A stretch of DNA of 64,000 nucleotides from Hypsibius dujardini (GCA_001579985.1 LRSR01008832.1:1-64000), one strand, 5' to 3'. Numbered from the stretch's first letter, positions 23,201 through 35,870 are shown. Notes: generated by a model from the letters alone, not told the origin. Numbers and translations are program-made.

Positions 23201-26200
23201 AATTGCATGAGATTGTAATGCTTTCTATTATCAGGGATTTTGTTCCGTATTCGTGACTGCTGCGTTCGCATTTGGTGGAACAGAAATGGTGGGATTAGCT
23301 GCGGCAGAGTCGGCTAATCCCCGGAAGTGTCTCCCGAGAGCGACGAAACAGGTCTTCTGGCGCATCTCCATTTTCTACATTGTCACGCTCTTCCTCATCG
23401 GATTGATCGTGCCATATGATCATCCGCGTCTTCTTGGTATGTTCGTTATTTCAGAATGTATTTTTGTCTTGATGTGACTCATGAATTAAAATTAATTACC
23501 TAGTATTTACTTTTAAACATTTCATAATTTGCAGGTAAGAATTGTCGTGCGTGACTAAGACGGTAGTTAATAGTGTTTTTACGAAAATAATTGTTTTCCC
23601 TTAGTGCTTTTCAACTAACGGTTTTGCATTTAATTAAAATTATATGTTTATCTCTCACCTATATTACATAAAATATGATTTACATAAAGCTTAATTTAAA
23701 TACAATGCAATTCATAGGAAATAAGTGCTTTGTACACATTATTGTAGAAAAAATTTAAAAAACATCAAAGCAATCAATCAATCCACTGAGCACCATTGAA
23801 CAACTTTAATTTCAGACCAAATGGGCAATCAATTAAAGCCCAATGAAGAAAAAACTAAAAGAAATCAAACAATCAAAGCATGCTGAGCGTAAAAAAATGG
23901 GTTGTTAACGTTCATTTAAAACTCTTTGCATATGTGATAAGAGAAATAAATAAGAACAAAATAATGGCTCTGGGCCTAATTTTAAATTTATATACAATAT
24001 CTCAGCCACAAATTCCAATTTTAAGTAATTCAAAAATGTATTTTTTTCAAAAGAAAAACATCATTTTTCGCTATTTTAAATAACATATAAAATATATTTC
24101 AATCACACTAGTTTCACCCTCACATAAATCGTTTTAAATAATTTAATATTCGGCGAAGTTATTTTTTGATTTTTTATTGTACACCATGGCGATAATAAAG
24201 TAAATAACACAAGCGTTCAAATTAATAAGCGCTGTTTTTTCTCTACAGGCAATAACCCGAACGCCAGCAGCCACGATGCGACTGCCTCACCCTTCGTTAT
24301 CGCCATCACCGACGCCGGCATTAAAATCCTCCCCTCTATCTTCAACGGCGTCATCCTCGTTTCGGTCCTCTCCGTCGGTAACTCGGCGGTCTACGGTTCT
24401 TCGCGAACCCTCAGCGCCATGGCTCATACCGGCCAAGCTCCCCGCTTCCTCGGCTACGTCGACCGTCAGGGCCGTCCGCTGTTTGCTATCATCCTCGCTT
24501 TACTGCTGGGTGGACTGGCATACCTCGTTGAGGCCGGCGCCGCATCGGAGGATATTTTCGGTTGGCTCCTTGCCATTTCCGGCCTCTCAACCATCTTCAC
24601 CTGGCTCTCCATCTGCTGGTCCCACATCCGTTTCCGTGCGGCCTGGAAAGCGCAAGGTCACACGCTGGACGAACTGCCCTTCAAGGTATGGACAGGGATT
24701 ATATCGAAACAACAACACAAACAACACCATTAAAACAATTAAATCAAACAAGCAAGAAAGGTACTAAATAAAGAAGAAGTAAAGAAAACTTGCATCGTTA
24801 CAAAATAAAATTTCAGAGGAAAAATTGAAATAAATTTGGAAAAACAGTAAGCAAATATAATTTCATTGTAGTAAAGCATAAGTAAAAAGTATAAGATTTT
24901 CGAGTGTATCTGTCGTAATTGATTAAATGTTAAATTTTTCTCTGCAGATAAAATCAAGGCAAATTTATCTGTTTATTACTTACTTTTTAAGTCATGCCTT
25001 AATTGTCTGTTATGAATTTATATTCGGTAATATTTGAGGCACTTTAGATAGTTATATTTCTGATATCCTTAGAGTTAAGCGGTATTTGTCTTGGCTTGAA
25101 AAAACGAAACATATGAATTTAGAACAAAAACACTTTATTATTAGTGTACTGTTATCGGTTTTCATTGGCTCCTCTATTGGAGATGTGAATAATTAAATTG
25201 TACATATCAGCTGGATATTCTAATTAAATAACGAAAGCAGATATGTTAATGGTCGAACTATGAATATTCTTTGATGGAATGTACATGCGAGGTGACCAAT
25301 ATTAAAAAAAGAACGAAAATGCCAAGAAACATATTAAACCAGCATAACTGAGATGAAGATGGAAAGAAATTTCAAATCAAAATGGAAGAGCTATGAAGTT
25401 GCTGTGGATCTTTTAGGCGGCATTTGGAGTGATCGGTTCCTGGTGGGGTTTGATCTTCAACGTGCTGATCCTCATCGCGCAGTTCATCATCTCCGTTTGG
25501 CCAATTGAAAAGCGGGGCAGTGATTGCGAAGCCATCCCCAATAAAGACGGTACACGAGTTATTATTGTTGTTTAAATGAGGTGCTTCACTAAATAAAATA
25601 AGTATACAGAATAAATCCAAATATTTACGCTAGCAATTTACTCTACTGTAAATAATTAATATGTATTTACGTGAAAGAAAGGGTGAAATATACAGAGCAT
25701 TTAAGAGGAAGTATTATACTCGTGTTAAGTGAAGAGCTCAATTAAAAGTCAGGCAGCTAGTGTTTTTTGCGGTATCGAAAAGTATATATATGTTTAAAAA
25801 CTCTTAAAGAAAATGTTAACATTTACAAATTTTACCAAGTTTATTTTATTCATAATGTACCTTTAACTATTGATTTCTCTTTTTTGTAAGTTCGAATAAA
25901 ATAAAAATATTTTGTACGAAATTACGATTCATTTGCTTGATAATTGAAATATTTTATTAAATTTATTATTGGAACACCAGGTTCGACCAGTGCCTTTTTT
26001 CACTACGTCCACCCCGAAGGCCATCCGTATTCCTTCGCTAACGGGACATTGCGCGAGCCAGACTTGAAAGATTGTGGCGCGTCCGCAGAAAGCTTCTTCA
26101 ACGACTATCTCGCCGCACCAATTGTCCTCATTTTTTTCGTCGTGTGGAAACTGCTGAAGAAGACTCCCTTCATGGTTGTGGGGAAGGGGAACAAAACGGG

Positions 26201-26342
26201 ACCGTCGCTGTTCCACACGGAGACGATTGATCTGGTGACAGGGCGACGCGAGCTAGATTTGCGCGCCATCCTGGAGGAGGAACGGGCGGAGCATGCCAAA
26301 CTGCCGGCCTGGCAGCAGCACTACCACTCCTTGTGTGGTTAA
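19615..26342 (+). CDS. Fungal-type amino-acid permease (YAT/GAP1 family), copy A
   Basis: Eight exons: 19615-19683, 21174-21350, 21427-21583, 22522-22895, 23235-23436, 24249-24685, 25417-25549 and 25981-26342 (TAA). All are GT-AG and in frame; 636 residues. The protein matches yeast-type amino-acid permeases end to end: GGAIGTGLFIGSGG in TM1 (about residues 83-96), GEMAVLYPIAGSFSVYSARF, WLVVLPLELTAAAITIKYW, AFGGTEMVGLAAAESANPRK, QVFWRISIFYIVTLFLIGL, SSRTLSAMAHTGQAPRFLGY, DELPFK and the cytosolic tail ETIDLVTGRRELDL, for about 12 membrane spans. The family takes up amino acids with protons at the plasma membrane. Animal SLC7/SLC36/SLC38 proteins do not share these blocks, so horizontal origin from a fungus is the leading inference. 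Substrate is unknown. A CTGT/CAGA tract fills much of intron 1. Tandem paralog at 28250. Confidence 0.93.
19860..20255. repeat. (CAGA)n microsatellite in permease A intron 1
   Basis: Diverged CAGA/GACA units grade into a nearly perfect GACA array at about 20125-20250. It yields repetitive reading frames on both strands that are not genes. Confidence 0.9.
21640..22080. repeat. Pyrimidine-rich imperfect tandem repeat in permease A intron 3
   Basis: Loose units of about 30 bp of the type GCCTTAAAGTCTTGTCT and TTTCGTCTGTCTTTATG recur eight or more times. The intron is 938 bp, against 423 bp for the equivalent intron of copy B, so this array accounts for much of the difference. Confidence 0.6.
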
Positions 26343-28249
26343 GACAGGTGCACCCTTTTTTTTATTCTGGCACCGCGCACGTGGCTTTCACGAGTCCTTT
26401 GTCCTAAAAGAAAGAAGAGAGCGATGAGTTAATGACATCGTTTGCAGTAATTTTTCTTACAGCCCACGCAAGTGCGATAGAAAGAGATGTGTGTTTTACA
26501 ATTATTTTCCCTCCAGAGAGAACCTCTCTCAAATTTTTATGTGAGTGTACGCTTTGTGGGAATCGCACTGCCTGCTGGGCTTTCTGTATAAATTTTCCAG
26601 GCTTTTATTTTAACTGCTTATTTGCACGTGAGTAGCGGAGAGTGTTCTTTAAAGCGTTTAACATGGAATAAAAAAAGATGACGACGCGGTGAGTAAATAT
26701 GTTCCTTATGTGGAAGCTTGACAAAAATCAGCTGTTTTTCACCAGTAAAGTTAGTAAGCGCTCAGCTAAGGCCGCATATCGCATCGGACAGGTAAATAAT
26801 GTTAGGACCAAAAGGGTGGCAGACGTAAGGAACTGGAGCAGTGTTGGGAGAGAAAGTTCTTAAGTTAAAGCAGACTGAAAAATGGTGAACCAACAAGCGC
26901 ACTTCCGGTCTCTTAAAAAAGTGTTCGAAAAGCGAAGAGAAAAAATGATTGAAGCGAACCTAATATGCTACGTCGATGAATATTTGGCTGTGTTTGTGTC
27001 CGTGTTTGTGTCTGTGCCTGTGTCTGTGTCTATGCCAGTGTTTACGTCTGTGTCTGTGTCTGTGTCTGAATCTGAGTCTTTTCCTGCGCCTGCTCTTGTG
27101 ACTATCTCTGTGCATGTGTCCACGGCTCTATCTGTGTCACTCTTTGCCTGCGTTTGCTACCTCCTCAATAGGCTACTTCGTTGGCCAGTAAAACCAATAA
27201 AAATATAATGGCATCACCGAATATGATTAGAAAATGAAATGAATTGCAAATTATGGTTAAAACGATAGTAAGATCGACATATAAGAATCAGTCCAAACGT
27301 AGTTCTGAGCCATGTCTACATTTTTACGGTTCTTCATAACCTTCCTGAAAGGCCACACCTCTACGACCCCTACAAGCTCAATCGCACAACAGGTGGCGCC
27401 TTATTTGGACACGCCAGCGAAGTTCCCCGGCGCTCCAGGGTCGGTCGAGACCTAAAGAAATGTCATTATTTTTGTCATCTGCTGAAGGGATGGGAAGGTT
27501 GTTTGACGAAAAGGCGCAAAATAATGAAAGACCGTCGAGACCGACTACTGGTCGTCTTCTTTCGCGTTATGGAAGGATATGTTGCATTCTCTTCGAATCA
27601 CGCTAATCGTGCAATCTATCACTGCAAGCCTTATATTACGCTGTCGGCCTTCACTTGACGAAAAGACCAAGTGGATCGAGTGTAGGCGCTTCCGACGCTT
27701 CCCACGATTATTCAGAGTAGTAATTCAGATCAGGCGGTAACAGAAAGAGATGGATAAGTAAAAAGGGGTGTGACGAACACGTAAGTCTGTAATTGTTTAT
27801 TTGCGTGTTTCTGTACGTGTGTATTTTTGTGGCGTACTCTTAACGCGCTACAGCTCCTGTAGTCTCGCAGTCAAGTGCCACTTTGTCTTTGGAGGAAAAA
27901 AGCCGCTATTCACGGAAAGAAAACGTCTGCATGCTTCTCGTTTAATTGCTCAACAGACGCCGCGAGATTTGACTGAGACGATTCGATTGGATTTTTGGCT
28001 TTATGGCTTTAGTTTGGCCACTCACACTCACACCACATGTACAATATAGTGTACATAAGCAGGCGATTCGTCCTAGTACGTTTTCGATGCTTTGCAAGCA
28101 AACTTTGTTGGCTATTAAACAGCGGAAATGTCGACCTCAGGACATACACTTACTTGAGATTCCTTAAGTTTTTGATGAGGGTTGCAACAGTGGAATCCTT
28201 TTATCCAACGTGTTCTTTCGCCTGATCAGCAAAACCCTTAATTGATGTG
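26343..28249. other. Spacer between the two permease genes
   Basis: About 1.9 kb. It includes a (TGTGTC)n microsatellite at about 26985-27150. The promoter and 5' UTR of copy B should lie in the right half. No exon or TATA box could be supported. Confidence 0.5.
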
Positions 28250-31200
28250 ATGAATTCGACGGATAAGCAAATAAAGGGCGTTCGGGCTAAATGGTCATCT
28301 CCTGATCACCCAAGCCCTGAGGTAAGTGGCTGCTATCAATTGGTATAATGAGAAAAATGTGTGAGCTCCAAATACTCAAGGCCTAGAACAAAGAGTGTCT
28401 CTGTGTATGTGCTATGTTCCAGATATATTTGAATAATCTTAGTGCAATTTGTGTTCGGGCGTGGGTCTTTGATGTAATTATTTGGTATGCAGACCGCTAG
28501 ACATTCAAATAGGCACGATGCAGACAGGCAGATAAAAAGGCTCTTATTTTTACAAGCAGATAGACAGACAAATAGACAAACAGACACGCAGGCAGACAAA
28601 CAAGCAGACAGACAGACAGACTGACAGACAGCAGGCAGACCAGCAGACAAGCAGACAAGCAGACAGTCAAACAGACACACACTGTCATGAATCAAAGTCA
28701 TACTTGCTACTTCCACTTATTCAAACTGACACAATTGCATGTAACGCCGGATCAGCCGCCGAACAAAATAATGTTTTTCTGCTTCCTGATTTTATTTGTT
28801 TATGAGTTCCGTTGACTGCGCCTATCAGTTTTTATAATGACTTAATATTTGACAGAGTAACGTCACGCGGATGGTGTGGTTAATAACTCGGCTGTCCGCA
28901 TTAAAACGTCGAGTTACATGTGTCGATGATTGATTCGTCAAAAACCTTCATTTTCTTTGCCTTATAAGAAAGAAGGAAGAGAGACTTACGAGACAGGAAA
29001 CGGATGTGCATTGTTTCTGTGTTTTACATCCTCGATTCCCTTTTTGTAGCCTCCAGTTTGGAGACGATGGATAGACTCTTTCAAGCCCATGGAACCGGGA
29101 GGTCGGAATGGGAATCCCAAAGCCAACGAAGCCGGAAATGGGATGGAGTCAGCCCTCGTAGCAGAAGACTCTGGACTTAAGCAAACACTAAAGAACCGCC
29201 ATATTCAGATGATTGCCATCGTAGGTTTCTCTTGGGTTCTTTCTCGTTTTACTGTAAAATAATTCTATCGGGTAGTTTTATATTTCTATCGCTTATATGT
29301 ATAATTTTTGTAATTCTATTTTTCTAGAATTCTATGATTATACAACTATTATCATTTTTTAGTATCATTCTTCATAATTTATTTTTCTGCAACTCTGTTT
29401 TTCTAATTATATCGCTTATTTTTATAATTTAGTCCAGGAGATAGTCATTCCGGTTTTAAAGAGGGTTTTTCCGGTCCTAGGGCGGAGTACTCGGCTCAGA
29501 CCTCTTCATCGGGACTGGCGGACTCCTCGCTACCGGAGGACCAGCGTCCCTCCTCCTGGGCTTCATCCTCATCGGGACGATGCTCTTTAACGTGGTCATG
29601 ACTCTCAGCGAAATGGCCGTTCTTTACCCGATTGCCGGTATGCTTTTGCGCGACATTTTATCTTTCTTCGACAAATTATTTATCATCACACGCGTTTGTG
29701 CGTACTGCTTTCTCGTATTTAGTTAAACAAAATCGTTTGAAATAATGGATTGTTTACTAAACTACACAACCAAACACAACAATTATATAAAATTGATGTC
29801 CATCTCTGTTTGGTTCATAAACCATAAAACGTACATTAAAGCGTGCATCCAGTAAATATTATAATTATGGTTTTAGACAATATTTAATGTCATTAATAAA
29901 TAAATTTTCAATTAAAGTAAAACGCAAATTAAAGCATACATTCAGTAGATCTTAAAATTATGATTTTAGAAAATATTTAAACTATTAGATAATTTTTAAT
30001 TACTGGATGAATACTTTTAATTTACGTTTTATTTGATGACATTTTCCTTTTGATTTCCAGGATCATTCTCAATCTACTCGGCCCGATTCATTGATCAGGC
30101 GTGGGGTTTTGCCATGAGCTGGAACTACCTCCTCCAGTGGTTGGTGGTGCTGCCCCTCGAACTGACCTTCGCCACCATGACGGTCCAATACTGGGGTGGC
30201 ACAATGGATTCCAGCGTTGTGATCACCATTCTCTTGATGTCAGTCATCTTCATCAACTTCTTCGGTGTGAAGGGCTACGGTGAAGCCGAATGCGTCTTCT
30301 CCATGATGAAGGTCGTCGCCTTAGCGGGCTTTATTGTTCTTGGGGTGGTGATTGACGTGGGTGGTGCACCCAACGGGGAATATTACGGCGTTAAAACATG
30401 GATCGATCCGGGTGCTTTCAATAACGGCTTCGAGGTATTTGAAGACATCACCAGAATTTCATCTGTTCCTATTTTATAATCCTTTACATAAAATTGCATT
30501 TGATTTTTATTATTCTCATATCCTTCACTTAAATATGGTACTGATGTATTTCACTTTTTTGTTTATCGATAAAACACTTAACAACTATAATTTTAAAAAC
30601 CGCAGTAATTTTTCAACGTTATTTTAAAAATGTAATATTAGATAAAGGTAAACATTTTATGCAAGTTTTATACCTATATCAGTATATATACATATTATAT
30701 TAGTGCAATTAGGATATAAAGTTTAATCATTTCTCAGTGATATTTTTCTTATCATATTTGCTTTGTAATTTTTTTCAAATCCTATGCTCTATTATTTTCA
30801 TCCCATTGCGCTTACTTGCAGGGTTTCTGTTCGGTGCTAGTCATCGCCGCGTTTGCTTTTGGAGGAACAGAAATGGTCGGACTGGCCGCGGCGGAGTCAG
30901 CCAATCCACGTAAATGTATTCCGAAAGTGACCAAACAAGTCTTCTGGCGGATATCTATCTTTTACATCCTTTCACTCTTCCTCATCGGGCTCATTGTTCC
31001 CTTTACTCATCCCCGTCTTCTGGGTAGGTTGGGAAAACAATTGCTAATGAATAGCGGTTAAGCATTACATTATCTCAGACCGAATTCAGCCCCGTTCTGA
31101 ACGATTTGTTCCTTCATATCCGTTCCAATTGCAATGTTGCATGTTCCGCGGCTAGGTTCTTCAGTATGCATGGATTTCTTTCATATTTTTTTTTACATTG

Positions 31201-32990
31201 TGTTTCATATTTTAGCTCTGTAGTTTCAGTGCGTGAAGTACCCCAGGCGTGAAGTCTATTATTTTCTGCATGTCTTCTTTTTGCTTTTGTGTTCCACATG
31301 TTTCGCATGTCTTCTCTTTGGTTTCATATTCCTCATGTTCACTCATTTTTTGTTTGCTTTCCTGTTCCTCATGTTTTGTATTACTTTTGTTTGTTTTCGT
31401 GTTTCGCTTATGTTATCCGCCTCAAAATCCGCGTGGTTTTGGACTGCAATTAAAAAGAAGTCAGAAACTCAAATGTAAACTCTATCACCGACTCGTGTTC
31501 CTTTTAGGGAACAACCAGAACACCAGCAGTAGCCATGACGCGACAGCCTCGCCCTTTGTCATCGCCATCACCGATTCCGGCGTCAAAATTCTACCCTGCA
31601 TCTTCAATGGCGTCATCCTTCTGTCCAGTCTCTCTGTAGCCAACTCGGCGGTTTACGGTTCCTCGCGGACCCTTTGCGCCTTGGCTCAGAGCGGTCAAGC
31701 TCACCGCTTCCTGGGCTACATCGACCGCAAGTGTCGTCCGCTGTTCGCCATCATCCTCGCTTTGCTGCTCGGCGGATTGGCCTACATCGTCGAGGCCGGC
31801 ACTTCCTCGGAGACTATTTTCGGCTGGCTCCTTGCCATCTCCGGCCTGGCGACCATCTTCACCTGGCTCTCTATCTGCTGGTTCCACATCCGTTTCCGTG
31901 CTGCATGGAAAGCGCAAGGTCACACGCTGGACGAACTGCCCTTCAAGGTGTGGAAAGAACGCAATCAAAACAATAAAATCAAACAAACAAACAAAATTAT
32001 TTATTTCATTGGAATTGTAAAGAAGTACAAATAAAATGTCATTGTACTAAAATAAAATTTCAGACGATGAAATTTCATAAAATCGTACAAGAAGTAAAAT
32101 TCAATAAAATGAGACAGAAATAACATTTAGAAAGAAATAAAATGTTATTGTAGTTATTAATCATGTGTTTTCAAATTAAGGCTAAAAATAAATATAAATA
32201 AATAAATTTAAAACGAAATGAAAATAATATTTCACTCTATTACAAAAGAATATGTTTTTGATTCTGATTTTGATCTGCCTTAATTGCTAATATTAGATTG
32301 ATTTTGCAGTGTTGTTTTAGCAACTTTGTATGGGCCAATAGATACTTATAGTTCAGATATAATCGAATTGATTTCCCTTGACTGGAAAAAATAGAGGCAG
32401 CATGACGCTCTAAAATGATGAGCAGACATTTTTGAGATCAAGATAGGAATAAATTTCTTGCCAAAATCTTAAGGCTTTAAAGTTTGGGTTTTATCTTTCA
32501 GGCGGCCTTCGGTGTGATCGGTTCTTACTGGGGCGTCTTCTTCAACGTCCTCGTCCTCGCCGCGCAATTCCTTGTTTCGGTGTGGCCGATTCCCGCCAAC
32601 GGATCAGAGTGTGCGAATCCTCTCGTCTACTACAACGGAACGGAAGCTCTCATTTATGTCTCCGGAATGGCTCCTCTTTCCACTTTTAACGGAACGAACC
32701 ACGACGGATGCGGTGCGACAGCGGAGAGCTTCTTCCATGACTACCTTGCCGCTCCAATTGTTCTCGTGTGTTTTGTCGTGTGGAAGCTGTGGAAGAAGAA
32801 GAAGAAGAAGACTCCCTTCATGGTCGTCGGGAAGGGGAACAAAAGGGGTTTTTCGTTGTTCCACACGGAGACGATTGATCTCGTGGCCGGGCGACGCGAG
32901 TTAGATTTGAGCGCCATCTTGGCGGAAGAACGGGCGGAGCATGCGAAAATGCCAGCTTGGAAGCGATTTCACAGGTCATTATGTGGATAG
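28250..32990 (+). CDS. Fungal-type amino-acid permease (YAT/GAP1 family), copy B
   Basis: Seven exons: 28250-28321, 29050-29220, 29481-29637, 30061-30434, 30822-31023, 31508-31947 and 32502-32990 (TAG); 634 residues. The first six introns have the same positions and phases as copy A, so they predate the duplication. The last exon is unbroken where copy A has an extra intron. The body is well kept: LPLELTFATMTVQYWGG, AFGGTEMVGLAAAESANPRK, SSRTLCALAQSGQAHRFLGY, ETIDLVAGRRELDL. The signature regions have changed, though. The TM1 loop reads GGVLGSDLFIGTGG instead of GGAIGTGLFIGSGG, and the Gly before the signature Glu is Ser (SEMAVLYP). A run of lysines follows the last membrane span. The frame is open throughout, so it looks functional but may differ in substrate or activity. 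A CAGA tract lies in intron 1 (28497-28680). Confidence 0.92.
28497..28680. repeat. (CAGA)n tract in permease B intron 1
   Basis: Mixed CAGA, CAGG and CAAG units. It occupies intron 1, as the larger tract does in copy A. Confidence 0.8.
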
Positions 32991-33331
32991 TTTCTTGAAG
33001 TTTTAAGACGAGTCTTTCAGTTGCAGTGCCTATAGTTCTTTTTTGGGAATTATTCAACAGCTCATCTTTCGGTACACAGTGAATATATTACCTAGCAACT
33101 TCTCCCATTCCCTCAACTCTCCCTAGAGCTTTGTCTGTAGCCTTCCAAATCAAGATTTTTTCACGAAGTGCATTTCTTAAGAGATGATCCGCATTAAAAC
33201 AAACAATGATGCGAATTTCACAGAGATATAGTAAAAAGAGTATTAGTGCCAGAAGTGCTTTTACGACACTGGGGGATTTAGTTATAACCGATGACCTCAG
33301 AGAGTGAACATGTGAACCGTCCTGTACAGCA

Positions 33332-35214
33332 TTATAAACAGTAACGGGAAAACCTAAGAAAACTGCACATAGGATCAGTGGACGACACCTAGAAAGACAG
33401 ACATTATTATCTCCACATTTGATAGCAGGATCAAGCGCCGGACGGTGCAACCATGCAGTTGAATGTAAAAAAAATAAAAAAATCGTCTGCAGGGGGACCA
33501 GTTTCCGACATGTTTTAAGAGCATCCGTGAGGGAGTGTACTTTTTTTATATCCCAAAAAATGAAAACGTGCCCAGACTAAATAATTTAGTTTAATTATAA
33601 ACTAAATCATAAAGTATATTTAAAAATTGTATAAATACAAAGGAAATAAAACCGCATTTTTTAAATTTTCTACCAGCAATAAAAAATAGTTTTGCAGGGG
33701 TGCATTTCTTTCAAACTTTAGGAAATTACCCCAGTGTAATTATTTGTGCACAGATGGTGCAGTTTTTTAATAAATTAAAAAAGTATTTGCACCAGTGTAC
33801 GAAATTGCACCACCCTTTGACCCAGCAATTCAATTTCTCAATTTCTTATTTTTTGACATTCGCTGACTCAGAATTTAATTTGGAATCGATTGGCTTCAGC
33901 AAAAAACAATTCAAAAAACAATTCGGAAATGAGGGGAGGGCGCTAAGCACTGACGGGACCCGGGTATTACAGTCCACTGGCGGCGCATAAAACAAGAATG
34001 CTTCACCTAATAACTAGTACTGCCCCCCTAGTCTTCAAAAAAATCTCTGCTGCTGCGAATCAATTCACAATTAAATTTTGAGTCAGTTGAAATCAAAAAA
34101 TTGAAAGCAAAAAAAATATTTATGAAATAGGTATTTATTGCTGATACTGGAGTCTTCCAGTGATTGTCCAATTTCTTAAGTTTTTTCCAGTTGAACAAGG
34201 TCTTGTCCCCGGCAAGAAATATTTCCTAAACTCATGTTAGGGGAATATGTTTTTAGGACAAAAGTTTGGCCGTCATCTGAGACTGGCACTGGTAATTGAT
34301 TCCTTGTTATGACTGGAACTTACCGCAAGCAATATGCTATGTTCGCTGCACTTGTAGGTTAGATAGAGATTCATTCGAGATCGTCGGTCAGCGCAGGCGG
34401 GTTTTTGTAGGTCCTGCGCTTTCGTGCTGATTTCACAGCGTCCTTTGATCTTGCTGTTGCTACAGCCCTGCTGTAGCAAGTTCCAGTAGCTGGCTTCACA
34501 CGTTTGTCCCTTGGAAGTCTTGCTGTTTGATCGGTAGACTGCCGTGTAGATTTGAATGAATGGCGTGTCAGCTGGGCACATGAGGGTTCTCACTCGCCCC
34601 CCAGGCATCACAATGGAACGTTCTTCCGGTTCCGGCGTTCTTACCACCGACCCACCCGCAATCTGAAACAAAATGATATGTACGTCATGTGCTGCTAAAT
34701 TACTTAATTACAGAAGATAAAATAAAAATGTGAAAGTTTTTAAACAAAACATATTTGCAACTAAAATGTCCGTGGTATTTCTTGTCAATTATGTTTCTTG
34801 TTTCTTGTTAATTATTCTTGTTAATTATGTATTTTAATACTATTATTAAACATGTATTCATTTTGATTATACTATTTATGTATAATATTTTTGTATTTTT
34901 ATACTACTTTTGGTACTATTTATCTGAATACAAACAATGTTTCGGGCGAGCGCCGAGAACACTGAAACAGATTGACCAATGCCAATTCGAAATTTCAAAG
35001 TTCAACTGTCAATTTCCTCTGTATTGAGCATCCTCTGTATTAGCTCTAGGTTACTCATCCCTGAGCTGATAAAAAAAGAGAAGACCCATTTTAACCTGAA
35101 CCAAATAAAAAACAGTTATTTATGTATATGTATGTATATGTATATAGCGACAAAAAAGATATAACCCATTTTTACCTGAACCAAGACTAACAGGGCCATC
35201 ACTCCGGACAGCAT
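33332..35214 (-). CDS. SUEL/rhamnose-binding-lectin-like secreted protein 1
   Basis: Three minus-strand exons in phase 0: 35176-35214 (signal peptide start MLSGVMALLVLVQ), 34324-34662, and 33332-33388 encoding VSSTDPMCSFLRFSRYCL and a TAA stop; 144 residues. The middle exon has the SUEL lectin layout: a hydrophobic strand and TLMCP, an IQIYTAVY strand, spaced cysteines, then KPAC and NLYLTYKC. SUEL domains bind galactose or rhamnose on cell surfaces; sugar specificity here is unknown. Donor GTAAGT and acceptor TTTCTAG are good. Paralogs at 44840-45785 and 47741-48774 share all three exons. Intron 2 holds a foldback element (33850-34290). Reading past the exon 2 donor runs into that element and gives a false C-terminus. 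Confidence 0.65.
33850..34290. repeat. Foldback-family element in intron 2 of lectin 1
   Basis: Contains GGAATCGATTGGCTTCAGCAA and a right end CATCTGAGACTGGCACTGGT, closely matching 61440-61860 (CATCTGAGATTGGCACTGGT). The left arm is weaker, so this copy looks partial or rearranged. Confidence 0.5.
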
Positions 35215-35476
35215 TGTGGCGATTCGAAAAGTGTAGGAATCCAGATAAAAATAAATAAATTGCTACTACTAAAATGCAGTGATCGTGGCTTTGTTAAAGC
35301 GCGTCAAGGTTCCTCGCAAACCTAAACATTCGGGCTGAGGAAATGAAGTCGTAATCGGACGGCACAAACGCAATGTAACCTGATGCCTGCCTTCCTTCAT
35401 GAATTCTCGCAGAAAAGCTGTCTACTCAACGGTTTGTTTACTGCAGTATCAGTCACACTGACGGTATTATGTCCCT

Positions 35477-35701
35477 TTATTGAGTGAAGCATTTTCGAAG
35501 AACTTTTCTTGTTGTCAGGTTAAGACGCCTGATGGCTGCCCTCAAAGCCAGGTACGTGACATAATCAGACGCAATATTTTTTTCGGCCACTGCACAGTTG
35601 TAAACATATAATTGTATTGCTCCGTATCGGCATTCAATATTAGATTGTCGGTGCGTGTAGTTGTAATTTCCCGCGAAGAAGCCAGGGCAAAATTCGAACA
35701 A
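35477..35701 (-). pseudogene. Decayed SUEL-lectin-like exon fragment
   Basis: The open frame contains ECRYGAIQLYVYNC and AVAEKNIA. These align with the end of the lectin middle exon (NLYLTYKC...SILLA in lectin 1, QLVVMYSC...PSLA in lectin 2). The upstream half is missing: the fragment stops next to the MITE at 35705-35870. No matching donor follows and no third exon was found. A diverged copy of the same junction (LFEFCPSLFAC) lies next to the matching MITE near 43110. Confidence 0.4.
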
Positions 35702-35704
35702 CTT

Positions 35705-35870
35705 TACACGTCTAAGGAATTTTTATTTTGAGACACCAACTTTCGCCTGGGCTAGGCAAAAGACAGGTAAAATGTAAATACAAACAGGTTAATTTCTTTC
35801 TCCATTACGGATGTCTTTTGCTTAGCCCAGACGAAAGTTGTTGTCTCAAAATAAATATTCCTTAGACGTA
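35705..35870. repeat. Palindromic MITE (CGTCTAAGGAAT) beside a lectin fragment
   Basis: Arms of about 62 bp: CGTCTAAGGAATTTTTATTT then CTTTCGCCTGGGCTAGGCAA, mirrored by TTGCTTAGCCCAGACGAAAG and ATTCCTTAGACG. A diverged partner lies at 43125-43260, inside the matching duplicated segment. Confidence 0.7.

Noticed and set aside
31233-31478. Cys/Phe-rich frame before permease B exon 6
   Set aside because: The T-rich intron reads as hydrophobic residues. Exon 6 starts at 31508 in phase with copy A.
33088-33450. 120-residue minus-strand frame with apparent membrane segments
   Set aside because: It overlaps the terminal exon of lectin 1 in another frame. The lectin exon has a conserved product and correct splice sites, and this frame has no relatives.
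34273-34323. C-terminal extension of lectin 1 by reading through the GTAAGT donor
   Set aside because: The extension is encoded by the end of a foldback element also present near 61860, and a conserved third exon exists at 33332-33388.
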